Shown: positions 29,166 through 39,959 of the stretch, piece after piece
Layout of the letters: each line of letters starts with the position of its first letter
How positions within the stretch are numbered: the stretch's first letter is position 1
Assembly (NCBI GenBank): GCA_905221605.1
Contig: CAJNDS010002850.1
Coordinates: forward strand, 116,739-180,738
DNA length: 64,000 bases
From: Symbiodinium natans
Lineage: Eukaryota > Sar > Dinophyceae > Suessiales > Symbiodiniaceae
Direction: 5' to 3'
The notes under the pieces: model-generated
Seen by the model: the letters and a program-made list of their open reading frames with translations, nothing else
Told to the model about the DNA's origin: nothing
Databases searched by the model: none
Made by a program: the position numbers and the translations under genes

Positions 29166-29194
29166 CTTCTCTTTGCCCGGGCAATTTTCCAATT

Positions 29195-29428
29195 TTGGTG
29201 TCGTATTTCGGCAAGTGCGAAGTCCAACCATTGTCTCCAATGCACCTATTTCAAGACATGTGGCCGGGGGGGGATGACATGGACATGACGTGCGCCCGGA
29301 ACGGAAAATCGCTCTTGATTCCAGGTCTAGCTACTGAGAACAACCCCAGGGGACGCACATTGCAAGCAGCGCTTGGGCAAGTTGTGCTGACTTGCACACA
29401 TTCTGCTGACTTGAACACATCCTGCTGA
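29195..29428 (+). CDS. open segment, unidentified
   Basis: 77 open codons (VQPLSPMHLFQDMWPGGDDM). Near its end TGCTGACTTG(C/A)ACACA is tandemly repeated. 29430-29780 holds only isolated heptamers. Confidence 0.15.
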   Translation: MVSYFGKCEVQPLSPMHLFQDMWPGGDDMDMTCARNGKSLLIPGLATENNPRGRTLQAALGQVVLTCTHSADLNTSC

Positions 29429-29777
29429 CTTGGACACTGGGCAGGCAGAATCAAGCAGCTGCGCTAGCACTGCACTTTGGTAAATTTCGCCTCGACAGAG
29501 TCGGTCTTGGGGGGCTTACTTAGGGCTTAGTGCACGTGCACAGCGCTTGGCAGCAAGGGTTTAGGGTTTAGGATGTAGAATTTAGGGTTTCGTCGGTCAC
29601 TCTCGCACACGGCAGGCAAGGTCTCTGTAGATCCAGTCAGGTCAGCTAACTCCCTAGACAAGCTCCATTACTACTGACTGGTCTCACTCATACCTGAATT
29701 GCAAAGACCTTAAGATGCAGATATCAGCCAATACACCATTCACCAACCACCTTTGCAGTATCCAGGTCTCTAACATT

Positions 29778-29806
29778 TAAGGTTTAGGGTTTAGGGTTTA
29801 GGGTTA
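29778..29806 (+). repeat. short telomeric array
   Basis: Three to four heptamers. Confidence 0.88.
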
Positions 29807-29811
29807 GCGCG

Positions 29812-29940
29812 GCAAGCAAATCAAGCCGGATCTGTGCTCCGGAAACACAATTGCACCCAGTGGCCTGAATGAAAGTCAGAGTAGCAGGAGTCGAAGAACT
29901 GCAGCCGCCTCTTCTGGGTTGCTTTTTCAAGAGCTTTAAC
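29812..29940 (+). CDS. exon-like open segment ending at TAA
   Basis: Starts at the array edge; Ser/Arg-rich (LNESQSSRSRRTAAASSGLL). Ends at TAA. 29940-30250 shows no gene. Confidence 0.22.
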
Positions 29941-30252
29941 AGCGTTACCAAAGTCTAGGAAACCATAGTATGTGTTTTTCCTCCCGACTTCGGTACTGTA
30001 AAATTTACGTTCCGGAACAGCAACCCGTCTTGTTCAAGGGGCTGCTTTCGATCTGTTACAGGTGTCTCTTCCTACTCATCTAACGCTTCAGGTTTGAGTT
30101 GTGGTAGTGGTCTGGTAGCTACGTGTGATGGAAAAGACTGCAGGTAGGAGGCGTCAGTCTTCAAACCGCCATCAGCAAATCGCAACTTCTACAAATGAAT
30201 ATGTTGACGACCACTTCTACCCCTGCCAAGACCACTTCAAAGCTTCGTCTGA

Positions 30253-30310
30253 CTAACCCTAAACCCTAAACCCTGAACCCCGAACCCTAAACCCCTCTCT
30301 TAAACCCTAA
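30253..30310 (-). repeat. telomeric array (CCCTAAA with variants)
   Basis: Eight units. Confidence 0.9.
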
Positions 30311-30408
30311 TCATGAACCTCCACGGCGCCTCCAACACTCTGCCTCCAGCTCAGGGGTCGGCAGCTGTTCCTGTGTAGCAACCGCGGGAGTTTGAAGCCC
30401 CTGAGATC

Positions 30409-30692
30409 TTTAGGGTTTAGGGTTTAGGGTTTAGGGTTTAGGGTTTAGGGTTTAGGGTTTAGGGTTTAGGGTTTAGGGTTAGGGTTTAGGGTTTAGGGTT
30501 TAGGGTTTAGGGTTTAGGGTTTAGGGTTTAGGGTTTAGGGTTTAGGGTTTAGGGTTTAGGGTTTAGCGTTTAGCGTTTAGGGTTTAGGGTTTAGGGTTTA
30601 GGGTTTAGGGTTTAGGGTTTAGGGTTTAGGGTTTAGGGTTTAGGGTTTAGGGTTTAGGGTTTAGGGTTTAGGGTTTAGGGTTTAGGGTTTAG
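30409..30692 (+). repeat. long interstitial telomeric array
   Basis: About 40 heptamers, with one TTAGGG hexamer and two TTTAGCG units. One of the two longest arrays in the window. Confidence 0.97.
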
Positions 30693-30862
30693 ACTCCAGG
30701 GTCCCCCAAGGTCGAGGGATATCCTTCTCTAGGGTAGAAACATCTAACCTTACCGGCTCGTGCAAGGAACTTGAGGATTTAGGTTATATTCATGAGGCCT
30801 TGAAGGGTCATATAGGCTGATGTAAGATGCCGAATTCCCGAATAAGAACTAGAAAGTAACTC

Positions 30863-30990
30863 CCTAAACCCTAAACCCTTAACCCTAAACCCTAAACCCT
30901 AAACCCTGAACCCTCTGCATACAAGCTCCCTAAACCCTAAACCCTAAACCCTTAACCCTAAACCCTAAACCCTAAACCCTAAACCCTCTG
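30863..30990 (-). repeat. tandem duplication of a CCCTAAA array plus unique tag
   Basis: Two copies of a block made of CCCTAAA units, one CCCTTAA, more CCCTAAA, then CTCTGCATACAAG. Confidence 0.93.
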
Positions 30991-31073
30991 CATACAAGCC
31001 ACCCACACTGCCAAGAGCTTCAAGCGATGCAGCAGCGTCTCCCGCCGCACGCCTGGCTCCTCAGATCATCCAC

Positions 31074-31198
31074 TTAGGGTTTAGGGTTTAGGGAGGAGGA
31101 TTTAGGGTTTAGGGTTTAGGGTTCAGGATTTAGGGTTTAGGGTTTAGGGTTTAGGGTTTAGGGTTTAGGGTTTAGGGTTTAGGGTTTAGGGTTTAGGT
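31074..31198 (+). repeat. interstitial telomeric array
   Basis: About 16 heptamers, with a GAGGAGGA interruption near the start. Faces the preceding CCCTAAA array across 89 bp. Confidence 0.94.
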
Positions 31199-31462
31199 TT
31201 CGGGCTTCAGCCCCGCAAATCCTAGTCCTAAACCCTGAGACGACTCCAAACTTCTTGCAACTGGGACCTCAACTAACTCCCTTCACCCCCTAATTAAACT
31301 CGCAGCCGCACAGGGCCAAACACCCTTAATCCCCAAACTTGGTGAGCACTCGCAAAGGATGATGATAATTCTCTCTCACACACCCCACATGCCTCCAACT
31401 CAATCTACTCCGCCGGGTTCAGTACAGGTTAGCAGTGTGCCGATATTACTTGTTGTGGAGAT

Positions 31463-31648
31463 ATGAGGCGTATAAATTCCTCTGTAAGAAGCAGGCAGAT
31501 ACTTCCTGAAAAGAAGCCGACACCTCCGCGGATTTGCGCACCCTACAATCTCCAGTTAAAAAAACGCATGGCGGCACTGGCCCCTAGAAGCTTTAGGCAC
31601 ACATGGAACCAGGATTCTCTGACGTGCCTGGACCCCAATGAACCCTGA
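31463..31648 (+). CDS. hypothetical 61-residue ORF
   Basis: ATG 31463, basic (RRINSSVRSRQILPEKKPTP), TGA at 31646-31648. 31200-31460 shows nothing else. Confidence 0.2.
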   Translation: MRRINSSVRSRQILPEKKPTPPRICAPYNLQLKKRMAALAPRSFRHTWNQDSLTCLDPNEP

Positions 31649-31697
31649 TGTTTGCAGGCCTGAAAAGCTGAGCAGTTGAAGCACTCACACTGGGAGC

Positions 31698-31722
31698 ACC
31701 CTAAACCCTAAACCCTAAACCC
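31698..31722 (-). repeat. short telomeric array
   Basis: Three to four CCCTAAA units. Confidence 0.9.
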
Positions 31723-31724
31723 TT

Positions 31725-31895
31725 TTTGGAGTGGCAAGGCTCGATTGGCAAGCCGCCCTGCCGGGCGAGGGTGCTGATCTCATCCCAACTGAGCTCCTGT
31801 CGGCGCGCGCGCGAAGCCCTATACGGCATTCTCATTCCGTTGGATGCTTTGGAGGGGCATTCGGATGTCACGGCATCTAGGTTCAGGGTTTGGTG
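31725..31895 (-). CDS. exon-like open segment, unidentified
   Basis: The minus strand reads RASRARRQELSWDEISTLAR, then runs into the array. Protein-like but short. Confidence 0.25.
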
Positions 31896-32208
31896 ATCGA
31901 AGGCGCATGCATACAGCTAGAATTAGTTCGTGCTCATACTCGCTCCAGATCTTTACAGAACTGGCATAGTTATTGATGTTCGTTTATCTGCTTATCGCAT
32001 TGTTTAGCCTACATGTTGATCTGTTTGCACGTGATGGGTCGTTTCTGGCAAGCTATAAAAAAAAGACACGCACGGCGCTGGCAAGTGTATACCATCCGCA
32101 ATACATAGGGGATAGGATGAGGGGTATAGACCCTTTCAAAGAGGCCACTGTTTAGGAGAGCCAGAAGAGGGTTGAGAAGGGCTCCCTTTTAAGGGCCCCC
32201 CTAGTCCC

Positions 32209-32422
32209 GAAACCCTAAACCCTAAACCCTAAACCCTAAACCCTAAACCCTAAACCCTAAACCCTAAACCCTAAACCCTAAACCCTAAACCCTAACCCGC
32301 CTAAACCCTAAACCAACTAAACCCTAAACCCTAAACGCTAAACCCTCAACCCTAAACCCTAAACCCTAAACCCTAAACCCTAAACCCTAAACCCTAAACC
32401 CTAAACCCTAAACCCTAAACCC
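32209..32422 (-). repeat. long telomeric array (CCCTAAA)
   Basis: About 30 units with a short break (AACCCGCCTAAAC) in the middle. Confidence 0.96.
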
Positions 32423-32424
32423 AT

Positions 32425-32527
32425 CCTACCGAGGAAACAACAGCCAGCCTCCAGCTTCTCAAAGTACTCCAGCACTTCGAAAGCCACCTGCCGGAGCTTC
32501 AGCATCTCCAATTCCCCGGCTGAGGTC
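32425..32527 (-). CDS. exon-like open segment between opposed arrays
   Basis: 103 bp of unique DNA between CCCTAAA and TTTAGGG arrays. The minus strand encodes ELEMLKLRQVAFEVLEYFEK, a strong amphipathic helix. No splice sites. Confidence 0.25.
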
Positions 32528-32700
32528 TAGGGTTTAGGGTTTAGGGTTTAGGGTTTAGGGTTTAGGGTTTAGGGTTTGGGGTTTAGGGTTTAGGGTTTAG
32601 GGTTTAGGGTTTAGGGTTTAAGGTTTTGGGTTTTGGGTTTTGGGTTTTGGGTTTTGGGTTTTGGGTTTTGGGTTTTGGGTTTTGGGGTTTACGGTTTGGG
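32526..32700 (+). repeat. telomeric array switching to TTTTGGG
   Basis: About 13 TTTAGGG units, then nine homogeneous TTTTGGG units from about 32623. Confidence 0.96.
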
Positions 32701-33066
32701 GTTTACGGTTGAGGCCAAAGGCCGTAGTCCCGCCCCATCACCCAAGAAGCCTCCAGGTGGGTGAAGCTCTTTACAGGGATGTGCCAAGCCTCCCACGTCT
32801 TCTCCTGAGAAGTCCCTACTTGAAGGGATTTGGGGTGTAGGGTTTGGGGGTTTAGGCGTTTAGGAGTTTGGGGTTCAGGGTTTAAGAAGGGTTGAGGGAG
32901 CTCAGGGTTTAGGGTGAAGGGGCCTGAGTACCAAAATAAGGTTGTTGTGGGGTTAATAGAGTATACTTACATAGAAACACAATGAGTAACCATTCCGACC
33001 CCCCAAAGTACTAGAAGGGGGTTATGGTTTTAAGGGTTTTGGGATAGGGTTTAGGGTTTCAGGGTT

Positions 33067-33393
33067 CTAGGGGATTGGGATTTCGACTCTCACAAGGCCG
33101 GCAAGGCATCGGTTGGTGGTCCACGGCCACGGGTTTGTTGTGATACTGACGAAGTCTCTTTCGACCACAGGATTTAGGATTTGGGGTTTTTTCGGCGGTT
33201 CAGGTAGGGTCAAGGGTTTGGTAACTGTAGTTGTAACAATCATCAAAGCACACCTGCGTAGAAATGCCGGGGGCCTGTTGACCTGGCCTCTACATGAGAG
33301 TTCCGAGACCAAGCTATGCTGAAAAGAAGGGGGTCTTTGAGTGCTGTATTTATCGGCTTTCAAGCTCCCTAAACCATAAACCCTAAAGGCCAT
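33067..33393 (-). CDS. open segment, unidentified
   Basis: 108 open minus-strand codons (LRRCALMIVTTTVTKPLTLP). No splice support. Degenerate arrays lie at 33035-33062 and 33540-33632. Confidence 0.18.
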   Translation of the reverse strand: MAFRVYGLGSLKADKYSTQRPPSFQHSLVSELSCRGQVNRPPAFLRRCALMIVTTTVTKPLTLPEPPKKPQILNPVVERDFVSITTNPWPWTTNRCLAGLVRVEIPIP

Positions 33394-33706
33394 AAAGCCA
33401 TGAAGAAGACCTCATCCCTCAAGAGCCCCGAGCCAGATTCCCAAAGAATGGGCCCCACGTTTTGATGGCTGAGGCTCGAGGAGGCGTTGAAGAAGGGTCT
33501 CCTGTTCTCAGTCTTCGGGGTTCGGCTCTCAAACCCCGGGTTTGGGGCTTCATTCGGGTTTTGGGTTGAGGGTCTAGGGGTTTGGGGGTTTAGAGGTTTT
33601 GGGTTTAGGGGTTTTAGGGGTTTAGGAGTTTTAGACCTCTGCACGAACTCAGATAGTCTACGGCCTGAGGCAATCATCGAGCCCATGGGAAGAAGTGCTC
33701 GCTTGA

Positions 33707-34001
33707 TCATATCTCCCCCTCTGCGTGACAAGCACCACACGCCTCAGTGTCGTTGTAGAGCGGCTCGAGACCACAACGACGAGCAGTCTTGATGAGGTCC
33801 GACCGAGTCATGCTGTGCCATGACACCACAGCCTTCGGGCTGGACAAAAGCAACTTCGAGGCAGGGCTGAGGCCGTTGTTGGTGGTTGCTACGCTGGCAT
33901 GCCCTGTCATGCTAGGCCGCGTAAGACGATCCTTCCGTGTGAGTTGGCTGCTCCATGATCGCGAGATCATGCGAAATTGGGGGAAACCTAAACCCCAATA
34001 G
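33707..34001. CDS. open segment on both strands, strand unresolved
   Basis: Minus: SMTRSDLIKTARRCGLEPLY and ACGACHAEGEI to a stop at 33707. Plus: DRVMLCHDTTAFGLDKSNFE and RVRRSFRVSWLLHDREIM. Both look protein-like and only one can be right. Confidence 0.22.
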
Positions 34002-34002
34002 G

Positions 34003-34167
34003 TTCCCGAAGCCTAAACGCCAGACAGCGCCTGCAGAAAGAGCGCCAGCTCTGCCCCGGTGGCACCGGGCGGAGGTGCCACGCCCATCTGGCGGCAACGA
34101 CGAGATAGCCTCGGGGGGAGCGGGCTTTAGGGAATACAAGGTGCAGCGAAACATGTTGCAGATGTAG
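34003..34167 (+). CDS. exon-like open segment ending at TAG
   Basis: PAERAPALPRWHRAEVPRPS and GAGFREYKVQRNMLQM, TAG at 34165-34167. 34170-34540 shows no gene. Confidence 0.22.
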   Translation, partial: FPKPKRQTAPAERAPALPRWHRAEVPRPSGGNDEIASGGAGFREYKVQRNMLQM

Positions 34168-34569
34168 GCTGAAATCTATAGGGCCTAGGTTTGGAGTCTG
34201 AAATCTAGGATGTAGGGCTCAGTGTTTCTTGGTCCTGTAGATGTTATGCTGCCTGAAGCCTACCTAGAACTACGATCTTGGGGTCTACATAAGCTCCATT
34301 ATAAGTTTGTTTGCATGATCCGTGCATGCTGCGGAGATGTGTCTGAGTCCATGCACCAAGAGATACACAGGCTAAAACCTCCGACGCCATAGTAGTCACA
34401 CAGTGTGACCCGGACCCTGGTACCTGACAAAAGACTTCAGCCTAAAGATTAAACTGTTAAACCCCTATTGTATTTTAAACCCTGAACTTTAAACTTTCTT
34501 GTCAGAGGACTCCCCTACGCGCCTCGATCTGCCATAACCCTAAACACCAAATCTCAAAACTTCTCAACC

Positions 34570-34863
34570 CTAAACACTAACCCCTAAACCCCCGAAGTGC
34601 TTTCTAAGTTGGGGTGTTCGGGAGAGGGCTTGAGAAGTTCTTGATCTCGTACCTTCCAAACCGGCTCTGGGACAGTTTGAGAGTGGTTTAGGTCTAGATG
34701 GGGCGCGAGATTCAACCGGCAAAGTGTTTCGGAAGGCAGTGTAGCGTAGAGCGATAGAGTCTGATCGGGAAAATGTTATCGAAAGTAACGGCATTGCAAC
34801 CCGGGGCCCGCGGGCCCGTTGATCTTCTTCAAAAGAGACACGGCCCCTCTCCCCCCCCTGCAA
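34570..34863 (-). CDS. open segment, unidentified
   Basis: 97 open codons (SRSDSIALRYTAFRNTLPVE). Flanked by degenerate CCCTAAA at 34535-34590 and an array at 34872-34935. Confidence 0.2.
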   Translation of the reverse strand: MQGGERGRVSFEEDQRARGPRVAMPLLSITFSRSDSIALRYTAFRNTLPVESRAPSRPKPLSNCPRAGLEGTRSRTSQALSRTPQLRKHFGGLGVSV

Positions 34864-34871
34864 CTGGGGCC

Positions 34872-34935
34872 CTAAACCCTGAAATAACCAGAAAGCCGAA
34901 ACCCTAAACCCTAAACCTAAACTCTAAACCCGATA
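34872..34935 (-). repeat. degenerate telomeric array
   Basis: CCCTAAA with CCCTGAA, CCTAAA and CTCTAAA variants. Confidence 0.85.
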
Positions 34936-35064
34936 ACCCGAAACCCTAAACTCCCTGCAACCTCGGAACTCCTCTCGCAAGCTGAGCTCTGTCGCGATCT
35001 TGAGGTGCCTCGGCTGCTTTTCATCCAAGCAAAGATCTGGAGCCTATACAAAGCGTGCCCCTAT

Positions 35065-35225
35065 CATATAAGATCGGGTCCCTTGGGTAAGGAGAGTATG
35101 TAAGTTTAGGTGTTTTTCAGGGAGAGGCTATGTAAGATCAGGTCGTGTGGGTAAGGAGAGTACGTAACCTTTGGTGTTTTTCAGGGAGAGGCTTCGTAAG
35201 AGCAGGCTGCCTGACTTCTAAGTTC
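35065..35225 (+). repeat. three-copy repeat of about 60 bp
   Basis: Shared motifs GGGTAAGGAGAGTA, GTGTTTTTCAGGGAGAGGCT and GTAAGA recur twice fully and once partly. Confidence 0.8.
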
Positions 35226-35324
35226 TGGTGTTTTTTGGCAGATGCTGCATGGGTCTCCTGCACAGGTTTGTGCGGGCTTCAACACGGGTCTTCTACGGGG
35301 ACCCTTGGCAACTTGCGGGCTGCT

Positions 35325-35510
35325 TACGTGCCACTTACGTGCCACTTACCACTTACGCGCCACTTACGGCCACTTACGTGCCGCTTACATGCCACTTACA
35401 TGCTGTTACATGCCGCTCAGGCCACTTGCGAACTTACGGGCCCCTCATGGGCCTTCGCGCCACTTACAAGCCTATATAGAGCCATTCGCGAGCCACTTAC
35501 GGGCCTCTGG
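35325..35510 (+). repeat. GCCACTTACGT minisatellite
   Basis: Units of about 9-13 bp (GTGCCACTTAC). The long plus-strand ORF across 35145-35843 is largely a product of this repeat. Confidence 0.85.
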
Positions 35511-35844
35511 CTGCTTCGAGCCTTCTGCGGACCTGGTCTTGGAGTTCGAGCGACGAGAGCTTGCTTGACGAATGCTGCGCCCGTTCGACTGACAAAAAAA
35601 CGGGGCCCTGACAAACCCTGGATCGGGTTGAATTCTCACGAGAGCTTACTCAAAGACAGGGTCGACGCAAAAACATGCTTACACAGGATAGCCAAGCCTC
35701 AGCCCTTTTTGACCTTACAAGCTTCTCATTTGCTCTTCCCCGAGACATCCCCTCACATGTGCCTCACATGCCACTCGCCAGCCACTCACCAACCCAACCG
35801 CAACCTCTTATATGATAGGGGCACGCATTTTATAGGCACCTGAT

Positions 35845-36480
35845 CATCCCCTTGATTTCACCACAGGCATTTTCAGAGATACTTGTAGTTAGGGTTGCCC
35901 AAGTTTCAGGAACACATGGCAGGGAAATGTGCAAAAAAACAACATGCTAGACTTGGGCTGCAACATCCTTGGGTCCTTGTAGTGAGTACTGCATGGCTCG
36001 AAGTCGCTGCAACACGTCCGCGCACACCACGCAGCTCAGCCCCCGGCTCTTGCCAGCCCGCGACAATCTTCTGCTGAACTTTGCCTCTGCACGTGGATGG
36101 TTTTGAGGCCACAAAACCACCCTAAGCCCGAAATCCTAAGCCGAGAACCCGGAGCCCCAAACCCTGATACACGCCTCGGAGACCAATCGGGCCCTCTTCG
36201 ACACACTCCTCGGACCTGAGTCCCATATGCCACATGTCTGAGTGGTATATGCTTGCTTGTGCACAAGAAGTCACAGGAAATGGACATTGGGATGTTCGGC
36301 TTTATATAACAGTCCTGAATAGGGGTCATAGTGCTTGTGCAACGACCGGAAGGATGTCCCCACATTGGGCCCTCAAATGGTTTGGACCGGTCAATCAAAG
36401 AAGCGCATGCAGTTCTCAGTGCCAGTACGACCCTCCCCGAGACCCACAACACAGTAGGCCGGCCGGGCCCCGGACCTTGA
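35845..36480. other. unique stretch without a supported gene
   Basis: Long frames are open on both strands (minus 36036-36491, plus 36234-36881), but none shows splice sites or a recognisable domain. Confidence 0.4.
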
Positions 36481-36487
36481 TCGTCGG

Positions 36488-36829
36488 TCACAACCTGCGC
36501 TCACTATGGCTGGCAACTGTGCTGTCAAACATCCGCGAATTGCTGCAGTCAGCGGGATTTTGCACAGATCTCTTGCCCTCGTGTCCTTGTTCTGGCGGTT
36601 CGTGGGGAAATGGGCCCGCCAGTGCCTGTGGGCAAGCTAGCTCACATGACGAGTGGAACCACATGGCGTATGATGGCTTCGTTGTCCATGACACTTGTGC
36701 CCGAGCCTGTTCTGAACTTTTGCGGCCCCGGCGCCGCTTGCGAGGCTCATTGGCCTTGCATTTCACATCCGTGCAGTCGGACCTGCCGTGCTTCAAGGGT
36801 CGGCATGTGCAGGCGCGTGCTAACACCAT
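36488..36829 (-). CDS. open segment, Lys/Arg-rich, unidentified
   Basis: 113 open codons; the N-terminal part (DVKCKANEPRKRRRGRKSSE) is strongly basic, like a nuclear localisation stretch. Overlaps a plus-strand frame. Confidence 0.2.
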   Translation of the reverse strand: MVLARACTCRPLKHGRSDCTDVKCKANEPRKRRRGRKSSEQARAQVSWTTKPSYAMWFHSSCELACPQALAGPFPHEPPEQGHEGKRSVQNPADCSNSRMFDSTVASHSERRL

Positions 36830-36866
36830 GTCAAGGGCAAGTCGGCCATGGAGCTTTTGGCCAGTC

Positions 36867-37082
36867 CTACTTGTGATTTAATGGAAGCGCGATCTTACAA
36901 GCCCACCTCGGCACCACGCCGGCAGCCGCGCAAAGCGCATCAAGGGTTTCGGCCGCGAATCGCTTTTGGCCGCTGACTTCCAGCGCCCTGGGTGCAGTGA
37001 GTCGTGTTGGCTCAGAAATTGCCCGCGGGAAATCGTTTTGGGCAAGCGGCTGATTCAACGATTTGCTCTGCAAGGCCACCAT
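36867..37082 (-). CDS. hypothetical 71-residue protein or last exon
   Basis: ATG 37082 to TAG 36867-36869. Contains EVSGQKRFAAETLDALCAAA with good G/C third positions. An overlapping frame (37245-37012) is also open. No family recognised. Confidence 0.33.
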   Translation of the reverse strand: MVALQSKSLNQPLAQNDFPRAISEPTRLTAPRALEVSGQKRFAAETLDALCAAAGVVPRWACKIALPLNHK

Positions 37083-37299
37083 CAGCTCCGGAATGCTTCT
37101 TATGCCTCAGCCGCTGGCAGCTCCCAGCACCCCAAGTAGAACATGTAGAAGCACCGGAATCCACCTTTTGTTTAAAATCCACTGGGCCAATCGCCAATGC
37201 GCTCCAGCTTCGCTTCGACTGCCTCGATATCCTGGAGCACAACATGCTGGACAGTCGGTCACAATGTTCATGGTTGGGTGAACATCAACGGACCGAACC

Positions 37300-38420
37300 T
37301 AACACCGAATTCTTTTCCGAAGCACACGAACTACAAGTTCTTGCTGATGAACTTCAAGGGGAGGTTCGCTTTTCCGGCTTGGGTCCACGTCCAGAAGCAA
37401 TTTCTCGCACGCCCCCCCGCACCCAGCACACCTCCCACACCACCCACCCCAGTAGCAAAGGCACGCAAGAGCCAAACAAGACCATGAACTATACAATTGC
37501 ATAAAACGCATACGAGCTTACTTTTATTCTAACAACAGGTACAGGAATATTGACAATGATAATAATGTTTTTTACACACCATTATAATGATAATGGTACT
37601 GGTCATGAGAATGCTAATGATCGCCAAACTAGGAAAATGCCTTTTGTTTCTCATTTAGGACGAAAGTGCTCGGGCAAGCTAGGGCAAGCCCCAACTTTAA
37701 AAATATCGTTCCACAGACCTTGCCGTTGTCCACACACCCCGACCCCCAAGCCGCAGCATGCTCCTTCTCGGGTGTGTGTTGAGGGGGTTAAAGAGGGGGG
37801 TGGGGGGTAAGGGGGTTTTACCAGTTTAGGGTTTAAAGTTTAAGGTTTAGGGTTTAGGGTTTGGGGGGTTACCATTCGAACTTCCTGGGTCACCCATGCC
37901 ATCTTCACTTGCATTGGGGCATAGCTTTCAAACCCTTTACGCCAACCGTGACGCAACTGACGATTGCGTGAGTAGACAAGGTCCTTGCAACGCCAGTTGG
38001 GACGCGCCAACTGCAGCAACGCCCGCAGGCGTTGTTCTGATGTTACCGCCATTGCCATGGACAATGAGCAACTTGTGGCCCATGAAGCAACAACAAACTC
38101 TGCGTCACCTTTTCGCAGCTACATTTCAGCAAGTGCAACGATCTGCAACGAGTACGGTTGTGAAAAACACGGGCATGTTGCCCCTGATGCGCCTGCATTA
38201 CCTGTTTGTGCCTGGCTTGTAACAAATGAACCAGAAGGCCGGGACTGCAGACAAACAAATCGCAGTCAGCACAAGTCAAAACGTCATGTGCAATCGCCTA
38301 CGCAATCACAATTCAGTTTATTCAGGAATCATTCAAGTACACTTTTGCCACTTCGTGGGCAGGTCCGAGTCCAGTCAGTATTTGGGTCATGGCAGGAACT
38401 TTGGTTTCAGAGTCACTTTT
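37300..38420. other. unique stretch with one short telomeric array
   Basis: An array of five heptamers at 37825-37863. No ORF with splice or domain support. Confidence 0.4.
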
Positions 38421-38629
38421 CCATACTTTTTCCATGTGAAATACACGCATGCTGGGGGGTCAGAATCGGTGTTTTTTGGTTTTGTGGGCATTTCATTGGC
38501 TCTCCGGACACATTTTGCGTTGGGCACTTCAGGACAGTGAGTCTGAAACAGTCTGGAATCGCGACGGCGGGCATCGAGCAAGGCGATGGACTTGGGCCAC
38601 TTTGAAGCGTCAAGACACGCCTGCGCAAG

Positions 38630-38992
38630 GTGTCCTCCAAGTTAATGTCATCCAAACTTTCAACATCAACTCGAAGCCCGCTTCCGCGGACACTGCACGA
38701 CGTTCAGGGTGGTAGGGGCGGAGGGCTGGGCTTGAAGCTGGGGGGCGTCGCCTTGGAATCCAGCCGGCAGGGACAGGGAAGCGGCACACTCCCGGTCACT
38801 GCGTCGGCCACGGCCATGTGCGCGGCGTTCCGACTCCACTACAGACTCTTCGGCGAGTGCGACATATGCACCAGACTCTTGGGCGAGGCGTTGGCGCCCA
38901 CAGCCCTGGGGGCGAGCATAGTGGAGAAGCTGCGGGTGGCTCTGTGGACTCGAGCAAAGCTTCTGAACCGGTGCAAGCAGATAACCGTCTGA
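38630..38992 (+). CDS. open segment, unidentified
   Basis: 120 open codons containing GGRGGGLGLKLGGVALESSR and FRLHYRLFGECDICTRLLGE. The overlapping minus-strand frame 39363-38839 is also open. Confidence 0.18.
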   Translation: MSSKLMSSKLSTSTRSPLPRTLHDVQGGRGGGLGLKLGGVALESSRQGQGSGTLPVTASATAMCAAFRLHYRLFGECDICTRLLGEALAPTALGASIVEKLRVALWTRAKLLNRCKQITV

Positions 38993-39363
38993 CTCGCGAA
39001 GTTGTCGGACAGCCCATCCGACATGGACCCGAGCGCCGCCCGGCAAGCATGCGCGTTCAAGCCGCTCTGTAGACTCAACGTCCGCATAATGTCCGCATTG
39101 TCCCGCGTGTCCAAGTGAGTGGGTGCAGCACCGGTGGGCTGATAAGCCGTTCGGGCGCGGACGGCAGGTGGGCCGAAAAGCAGCGTCGGACCTCCTGCGA
39201 TAATGACCCTCATGCTCCCCCGCAATTGCGGGGGACGTGACGCGTACCAGTCGCGGCCCAAACCCATCTTTTTATATCTTTCCCGAAAACGGTGGAGCCA
39301 GGAGGACAACTGCACGGACGACGCGACAGCGCGTTCCACATGCGCGACAGCAGCGGCAAGCAT
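38839..39363 (-). CDS. hypothetical 174-residue ORF
   Basis: ATG 39363. One of the longest non-repeat ORFs outside copia. N-terminus MLAAAVAHVERAVASSVQLS, later RTAYQPTGAAPTHLDTRDNA. High GC lowers its significance; no domain recognised. Confidence 0.22.
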   Translation of the reverse strand: MLAAAVAHVERAVASSVQLSSWLHRFRERYKKMGLGRDWYASRPPQLRGSMRVIIAGGPTLLFGPPAVRARTAYQPTGAAPTHLDTRDNADIMRTLSLQSGLNAHACRAALGSMSDGLSDNFASQTVICLHRFRSFARVHRATRSFSTMLAPRAVGANASPKSLVHMSHSPKSL

Positions 39364-39959
39364 CTTGTAGGGGTAGGAGGAAAAAAAAAACCCGCGAGGG
39401 GTATTAGGCGCCGATCACAGCATGCGCATGCCACACGCAGGGGAGAGCATGCCAACAATAGCGGCACATAGAAGGGGGATTTCCTGCCCACGATAGATGG
39501 GAGCGCAAGTGGCTCAGCTGTCACAAAACGTTGGCAGCGGGCGTGCTTGGTGTATTCTCAGGGAGGTCCGCCGGCCGCTCTTCAGGTACGGGCGTAAACG
39601 GCCGCGATGCGAGAGCCAAAGCGCGCGTGTAGAGAACGCATGCTGGTGGGGCGAGCAGGCGCGTTGGAAGTGGGAGGCGAACTGCTGTGGGTGCGTCCGC
39701 GCCACCAGCAAATATCGCCGACGACTAGACCACGTGTCCTGCATGATCTTGCACACAACGACAATGCGCCCAACAGCAATAGCTGCGATGGGCTTGGGCA
39801 CATGGGCTTGGGCACGTGTGCACGGGCGAGCATGTTAGCAATGTCGGCCTGCGAAGCCTCCTCGTCGTCAAGCGCGGGGCACGGGGCGCAGGGCGGGTGT
39901 CCGGCTGGTACTCTCGAGCACGTCGGGCCCGAGTGGGCGGTAGGGCTGGGGTCGCTGAG

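Noticed and set aside
30409..30692. True chromosome end
   Set aside because: Unique DNA continues on both sides, and opposite-sense arrays follow within 200 bp.
35145..35843. 232-codon plus-strand ORF
   Set aside because: Mostly the CCACTTACGTG minisatellite read in frame.
38700..38780. GGLGLKLGG as a LINE-type pol motif
   Set aside because: Only a few residues match; no neighbouring pol motifs on that strand.
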